Positions 57,178 to 64,000 of a stretch of 64,000 nucleotides of DNA are shown one piece after another. Positions within the stretch are counted from its first letter, which is position 1; each line of letters starts with the position of its first letter. The stretch lies in contig CAUYLG010075815.1 of assembly GCA_963573385.1 (NCBI GenBank), forward strand, positions 23,310-87,309, in the 5' to 3' direction. The DNA is from Cacajao melanocephalus (taxonomy: Eukaryota > Chordata > Mammalia > Primates > Pitheciidae). The notes beneath the pieces are model-generated. The model was not told the DNA's origin. It did no database searches and worked only from the letters and a program-made list of their open reading frames with translations. A program made the position numbers and the translations under genes.

Positions 57178-59735
57178 TCATATAGCACTAACTGCCCACA
57201 TCAGAAAGCTAGAAAGATCGCAAATTAACACTCTAGCATCACAACAAAAGGAACTAGAGAAGCAACAGCCAAAAAAAACCCAAAAGCAGCAGATGACAAG
57301 AAATAACTAAGATCGGCGTGGAACTGTAGGAGATAAAGACATGAAACACTTTAAAAAAATCAATGAATCCAGGAGCTTGGAGTAATAAAGAAGAAAAGAG
57401 AGGAGACTCAAATAGACACAATAAAAAAAATGATAAAGGGTATATCACCATTGATCGCGTAGAACTAAACCAAGAAGAAGTCAAATCTTTGAAGATACCA
57501 ATAACAAGTTCTGAAATCGAGGTAGTAATAAAAATCTACCAATCAAAAAAAAAAAAAAAAGCCCAGGATCAGACGAATTCGCAGCTGAAGTCTATCAGAG
57601 GTGCAAAGAGGAGCTGGTACCATTTCTTCTGTAACTATTCCAAACAACCGAAAAGGAGAGACATCTCTCTAACTCATTTTGTAAGGCCAGCATCATCCTG
57701 ATGCCAAAACCTGACAGAGACACAACAAAAAAAGAAAACTTCAGGCCAATATTTCTGATGAACATTGATGTGAAGAACCTCAATAAAATATTGGCAAACT
57801 GAATCCAGCAGCACATCAAAAGCTGACCTACCATGATCAAGTCAGCTTCATCCCTGGGATGCAAGGCTGGTTCAACATATGCAAATCAATAAACGTAATT
57901 CATCACAGAAACAGAACTAATGATAAAAACCACAAGATTATTTCAAAGATGCAGAAAAAGCCTTCAATAAAATTCAAAATCCCTTCATGTTAAAAACTCT
58001 CAATAAACTAGGTTTTGATGGAATATACCTCAGAATAATAATAAGAACCATTCATGACAAACCCACAACCAATATCATACTGAATGGGCAAAAGGTGGAT
58101 GTATTCCCTTTGGAAACTGGCACATGACAAGGATGACCTCTCTCACTACTCATATTAAACATAGTATTGGAAGTTCTGGACAGGGCAATCAGGCAAGAGA
58201 AAGAAATAAAGGGTATCCAAATAGGAAGAGAGAAAGTCAAACTGTCTCTGTTTGCAGACGACATGGTTCTATATCTAGGAAACCTCATTGTCTCAGCTCA
58301 AAAGCCTCTTAAGCTGATAAGGAACTTCAGCGAAGTCTCAGGATACAAAATCAATGTGCAAAAATCACATTCCTTTACACCAACAATAGACATGAAAGAG
58401 CCAAATCATGAAAAAACTCCCATTCATGATTGCTATAAAGAGAATAAAATACCTAAGAATACAGCTAACAAGGGATGTGAAAGACCTCTTGGAGAAGAAC
58501 TACAAACCACTGCTCAAGGAAATAAGAGAGAACACAAACAAGTGGAAAAACATTCCATCCTCATGATAGGAGGATTAATATGAAACTAACCATAATGCCC
58601 AAAGTAATTTGTAGATTCAATGCTATTTTCATCAAACTGCATTGACATTCTTCACAGAACTAGCAAAAAGTACTTTAAAATTTATATGAAACCAAAAAGA
58701 GCTCTTAGAGCCAAGACAATCTTAAGCGAACAGAACAAAGCTGGAGGCTTCATGCTACCTGACTTCAAAATATATCACAAGGCTATAGAAACCAAAACAA
58801 CATGATACTGTTTTGTTACTCTGGTACAAAAACAGACATATAGACCAATGGAACATAATAGAGATGTCAGAAATAAGACCACACATCTACAACCATTTAT
58901 TGTCAACAAACCTGACAAAAACAAGTCATAAGAAAAGGATTCCCTGTTTAATAAATGATGCTGGGGAAACTCGGTAGCCAAATGCAGAGAACTAAAACTG
59001 GACCCCTTTTTTACACATTATACAAAAATTAACTCAAGATGGATTAAAGATATAAATATAAAACCCAAAACCAAAAAAAAAAAAAACCCTAGAAAACAAT
59101 GTAAGTAATGTCATTCAGGACATAGGCATGGGCAAAGATTTTATTATGAAATCACCAAAAGCAATTGCAACAAAAGCCAAAATTGACAAATGGGATCTAA
59201 TTAAACTAAAGAGCTTCTCAGGGCACACAGGCAACCTACAGAATGGGAGAAAAATTTTGTAATCTCATCTGACAAAGGTCTAATATTCAGAACTTACAAG
59301 GAACTTAAACAAATTTACAAGGAAAAAACAAACACCTCCATAAAAAGTGAGCAAAGGACATGAACAGACACTTCCCCCTAAAAACAAACATTTATGCAGC
59401 CAACAAACATATTTTAAAAAGTTCAATATCACTGATTATTAGAAAAATGCAAATCAAAACCACAATGAGATATCATCTCATGCCAGTCAGAATGGTGATT
59501 ATTAAAAAGTCAAGAAACAATAGATGCTAGCAAGGCTGTGGAGAAATAGGAACACTTTTACATTGTTGGTGAGAATGTAAATTAGTTCAACCATTGTGGA
59601 AGACAGTGTGGTAATTCCTCATGGATCTAGAACCAGAAATACTATTTGATCCAGCAATTCTATTACTAAGTATATAACTAAAGGAATATAAATCATTCTA
59701 TTATAAAGATACATGCATGTGTGAACCTAAAATAA
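57178..59735 (+). mobile_element. L1 (L1P-type) ORF2, 5'-truncated, upstream part
   Basis: This is sense L1 ORF2 from mid-ORF ('tatagcactaactgcccacatcagaaag') through the RT and C-terminal region. The RT box FADDMVLYL is readable in the frame at 58167-58583, followed by the conserved [13 protein letters not shown]. Many frameshifts and stops make it non-functional. It ends at about 59726-59735 in a poly-T run, after L1 text that is repeated in the next entry. Confidence 0.9.
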
Positions 59736-59745
59736 TTTTTTTTTT

Positions 59746-60497
59746 TACCATCTCAGGCCAGTTAGAATGGTGATCATTAAAAAATCTGGAAACAACAGAT
59801 GCTGGAGAGGATGTGGTGAAATAGGAACACTTTTACACTGTTGGTGGGAGTGTAAATTAGTTCAACCATTGTGAAAGACAGTGTGGTGATTCCTCAAGGA
59901 TCTAGAAATAGAAATTCCATTTGGCCCAGCAATCTCATTACTGGGTGTATACCCAAGGTTTATAAATTTTTCTATTATAAAGACACATGCACACATATGT
60001 TCATTGTGTCACTGTTTACAATAACAAAGACCTGGAACCAACCCAAATGCCCATCAATGATAGACTGGATAAAGAAAATTTGGCACAAATACACCATGGA
60101 ATACTATGTAGCCATAGAAAAGAATGAGTTCATGTCCTTTGTAGGGACATAGATGAATCTGGAAACCATCATTCTCAGCAAACTGACACAAGAACAGAAA
60201 ACCAAACACTACGTGTTGTCACTCATAGGTGGGTGTTGAATGATGAGAACACATGGGCACAGGGAGGGGAACACCACACTCTGGGGTCTGTTGGGGGGTG
60301 GGGGCTATGGGAGGGACAGTCAGAGAGCGAGTAGGGAGGTTGGGGAGGGATAACATTGGGAAAAATGCCTGATGTAGGTGATAGGGGGATGGAGGCAGTG
60401 AACCACTATGGCATGTGTGTACCTATGCAACAATCCTGCAAGATCTGCACATGTACCCCAGAACTTAAAGTATAATAGTAATAATAATAATAATAAA
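59746..60497 (+). mobile_element. L1 3' end (second, overlapping copy of 3' ORF2 plus 3'UTR)
   Basis: It restarts at the L1 text 'accatctcaggccagttagaatggtgatc', already present at 59471. It then continues through ORF2's end, a G-rich 3'UTR segment (about 60240-60350) and a tail 'acttaaagtataatag(taa)n'. It is either a partial tandem duplication or an independent L1 insertion abutting the first. Confidence 0.88.
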
Positions 60498-61269
60498 GGA
60501 ATGTAGAATAGACTGCAACATCCTGAAACAAGGAGGAACTGCTTGGAACAGCCTCAGCTCTGTTCCGGTTCTCCCTAGAAACAGAATGTACTTCAATGTT
60601 TTAGCCTTGTCCCAGGGTACGAAACTAAAGATGAACTGAATTTCAGAGTCCCTCAACAAGTGGGGTGCATCAGTGAGACTCCATCTACCTCAGACAGTGT
60701 TTCCTGAGAATTGAGGGGTTGGTTTTTAATAAATTCTAGGCTTCTTTTGACCCCTGTTCTTATATCTAACTAATGAACCCACTTTTTGTTAAGTTGTTGT
60801 ATATGTGGGTGTTCTGTCCTACAGGAGTCAAGCAAGTTGATACACAGTGCACAACAAAAGTACTTCATGCATATCAGAAACAAAACAAAGAAGAAACCAC
60901 TAAAAACAAAGTAAGAGTCAATTCATCAATACTGAAAAACATGAGCAAAATAAACACAGACTTACAAAAGCAAAGAGTTACAGAGGAAAAAAAGGGATAT
61001 AGAAGACAAAAGAAATGTAACATTTGTAATTCACTATTCCCAGAGGAAATACACAATGAGACAAATAATGAAATAACTTTACATGAGAGGGTGTGTTTGT
61101 ACAATTATTGATAATTCAAATTATTCTTTTCCTAAGTGAATAGAAACTTTTGTTTCTCCTATGATACTTTCACAACACAACTGGGAATAATTCATCTCTG
61201 GTCACCGAAATGTGTGTGGATTCCTCTGTACCAGCAGTTGGTTCTTCAGCAGACTCTGCAGGTGATTCT
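60498..61269. other. TG intron, no gene seen
   Basis: This is non-coding. The 112-codon frame at 60773-61111 is Lys/Asn/Thr-rich, lacks splice context and resembles no family I know. Confidence 0.5.
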
Positions 61270-61930
61270 TTAGTGAACACCAGATGGCTTCCCTTCAATT
61301 CAATTCAATTCCGACACTGGAAGATCTATTACTATAACTAGTGTCACATCCCACAGATTAAGGGCCCAGTTCCACAAGACTGACCCCCCACTTCAGATAT
61401 CAATAGTAGAAGGATGTTGTGGCCTGTTCTTTTAACCAACTGATTATAAATGAAGTTTCCATGGCCCTTACTCAGGTTTGAGTAATTTGCTAAGGTGGCT
61501 CACAGAACTCAGGAAAAAGCTTTATGTACCATTACCAGTTTATTATAAAGGGCATTACAAAAGATACAGGTGAGCAGTCAGATGGAATAGATGCTTGGGG
61601 TTGGTTATATGAGAAAGCATGTGGAGCTTTCATAACCTCTCAGAGGACACAACTCTTCAGAAACTTCATATGTGTTCAGCTATCTGGAAGCTCCCTGAAT
61701 GCAGTGCTTTCGGGATTTGAAAGGACTTATTTCATCAATTGTGCCTATGTAAGGCACAATTGATTAAAGTATTTGTTGCTAGTGATCAGCTTAACCTTCA
61801 GCTCCTTTACCCTCCCCAGAGGTCTTAGATTTTCAAGTGATGAGTCCCCATCCTGAAGCTATCTAGGGGATTCCAGCCCCAGTCATCTTATTATCATACA
61901 AAAGACACTTTTATCATTCCAGATATTCCA
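61270..61930 (+). repeat. LTR-like dispersed repeat, copy B
   Basis: It is the partner of 30330-31055 (same landmarks in the same order, more complete at the right end: 'aaccttcagctcctttaccctccccagaggtc...ccatcctgaagctatctagggg'). It contains a perfect 13-bp inverted repeat at 61734-61764. The family is not named. Confidence 0.65.
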
Positions 61931-62160
61931 AGGGTAAAAACAAATATAAATATAAATATATATTTGTGTGTGTGCATTGCATATATTATGAATTACTATA
62001 TTATACTAAATTAATACAGCAAAAACTTTCTTCAAATAGTAAGAAGTCTTTTTCTCGAGTTCGAAGAATGAAAGTAACATAGAGGAAATACTTGTATATA
62101 TGTGTATGCACACTTGTATGTGCACATGTGTATGTGTGCATGTCTACACAAGAAAATCTT
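61931..62160. repeat. AT- and TG/ATG-rich simple-sequence region
   Basis: There are (ATAAAT)n at about 61945-61965 and TGTG/TATG-rich runs near 61965-61985 and 62095-62140. Confidence 0.7.
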
Positions 62161-62169
62161 CCAGAAACA

Positions 62170-62620
62170 AAATAAGAATTGAATCTTTAGGTTGACAGGG
62201 CATACTGGGAAACAATGACAAGAAACTATCTACAATCAGTAGAATGGTGGCAAGTTCTAGTAGAATTGATTGATTAATTTCAAAAATAAAGACAGGATCC
62301 TTTTACATCTAGACAAAAAAAGATTAAATCACCAAATCATAGAAAATAAAATCAGAACAACATGCAGTTCTAGAAGACAGTGAAACAATACCTGTAACTT
62401 ATTTAAGGTAAAAATATACTACTCAATGATTTTACATTCAAACATTTCTTCAAATTAAAAAAGAGCCATACAATATGTTAATATGCAAAAACTGAAGAAA
62501 TATAATCTCCATGAACTCTTCATGAAGAAGCTACTAGAGAAAAATCTGAAGCCAACCAGAAAATCTAGGAATATAACTACTAGCGTTGAGCATAGATTTA
62601 ATTAACTATAAAGCTATCCA
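62170..62620 (+). repeat. Possible ancient LINE (L1M/HAL1-like) fragment
   Basis: The ordered phrases 'gaatctttaggttgacagggcatactggg', 'atccttttacatctagac', 'cagttctagaagacagtgaaacaatacctg' and 'catgaactcttcatgaagaagctactagagaaaaatctgaagccaacc' resemble old LINE sequence as I remember it. It is strongly diverged. Confidence 0.4.
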
Positions 62621-63066
62621 CAAAAACAAATGGTAATTGTGAGAGAAGAACATTCAAAAAGATGAAGAAGAGAAAATATTCACATTTTGATACCTCTTAT
62701 AGGTCCTATTTAACAAAATAAATGGTTAAGTCTAAAAACTTATGACAGTTATTTACCACAATAAAAATACAGCCTTTCTGATCACCAGACTAAATACCCA
62801 TCAATGTAAAGCAATCAGTCCATGTGGTAAAACCTATAAAGACAAAAAGCTATAAAACCAGAAAGCATGAATAAAATATGATGACAGAACTAAGAATAAA
62901 TGTATCTTTTATGTCAATACATGAAAAGCACTGAACTCACCAATTGTCTTTGGTGGAGTTTCCTGGAAGCAGAGACAAATTCAAGTGAATTATTAGAAAG
63001 AAGTGCCGTACAAGAAAAAGAGTAAGAAAGGGAGGAGAGGGTAAGGATTAAAAAGTAAACAAGTGG
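62621..63066. other. Intron sequence flanking the retrocopy
   Basis: This is AT-rich and non-coding. A switch to GC-rich sequence at about 63067 marks the insertion of the MRPL15 retrocopy. Confidence 0.6.

Positions 63067-64000
<934 letters not shown>

Noticed and set aside
60773..61111. 112-codon + frame, Lys/Asn-rich
   Set aside because: There is no recognisable domain, composition matches AT-rich intron, and an equally long antisense frame overlaps it.

Overview
The window looks like nuclear DNA from a simian primate. It has dense full-length Alu elements, 5'-truncated LINE-1 copies, MaLR/ERV-type LTRs, GT-AG introns and low coding density. It carries parts of two vertebrate genes on opposite strands. 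The partial proteins resemble human SLA and thyroglobulin closely, but I recall several residue differences from human (about seven in the last ~118 residues of SLA, several in TG). I therefore suspect a non-human primate, and I cannot name the species from sequence alone.

Layout. Positions 1-9200 hold the 3' end of SLA (Src-like adaptor protein) on the + strand: three coding exons (1437-1568, 5796-5928, 7175-7388), a 3'UTR of about 1.8 kb and two AATAAA signals near 9171-9185. The minus strand of the window is thyroglobulin (TG), of which I find four consecutive exons of the cholinesterase-like (ChEL) domain: 26567-26786, 24576-24669, 22090-22249 and 14382-14584. These correspond to human exons 38-41 by my recollection of the numbering. 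Splice sites and codon phases all join correctly. SLA therefore lies antisense within the TG intron after exon 41. The window is in reverse orientation relative to TG. From 26787 to 64000 the sequence is TG intron upstream of exon 38. I recognise no further TG exon there, only repeats, AT-rich intron and, at the right edge, a spliced retrocopy of MRPL15 (63070-64000, cut by the window end) with a lost start codon and one in-frame stop.

Main observations beyond annotation: (1) a degenerate second copy of the 5' part of TG exon 38 with its acceptor and intron flank, at about 25418-25605 inside the next intron; (2) a ~288-bp direct duplication at 15676-15963 / 17294-17581; (3) a textbook 5'-inverted (twin-primed) L1 with target-site duplications at 19379-19944; (4) an L1 whose 3' part is present twice (59471-59726 and 59746-59995); (5) a circularly permuted ~60-bp repeat pair at 36566 and 37767; (6) two copies of an unnamed LTR-like repeat family at about 30.3-31.1 kb and 61.3-61.9 kb; (7) several perfect inverted repeats. 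I see no CRISPR, operon or microbial system.

How the genes relate: SLA is a haematopoietic adaptor that damps antigen-receptor signalling, and TG is the thyroid hormone precursor. Their link here is positional (nested antisense), not a shared pathway.
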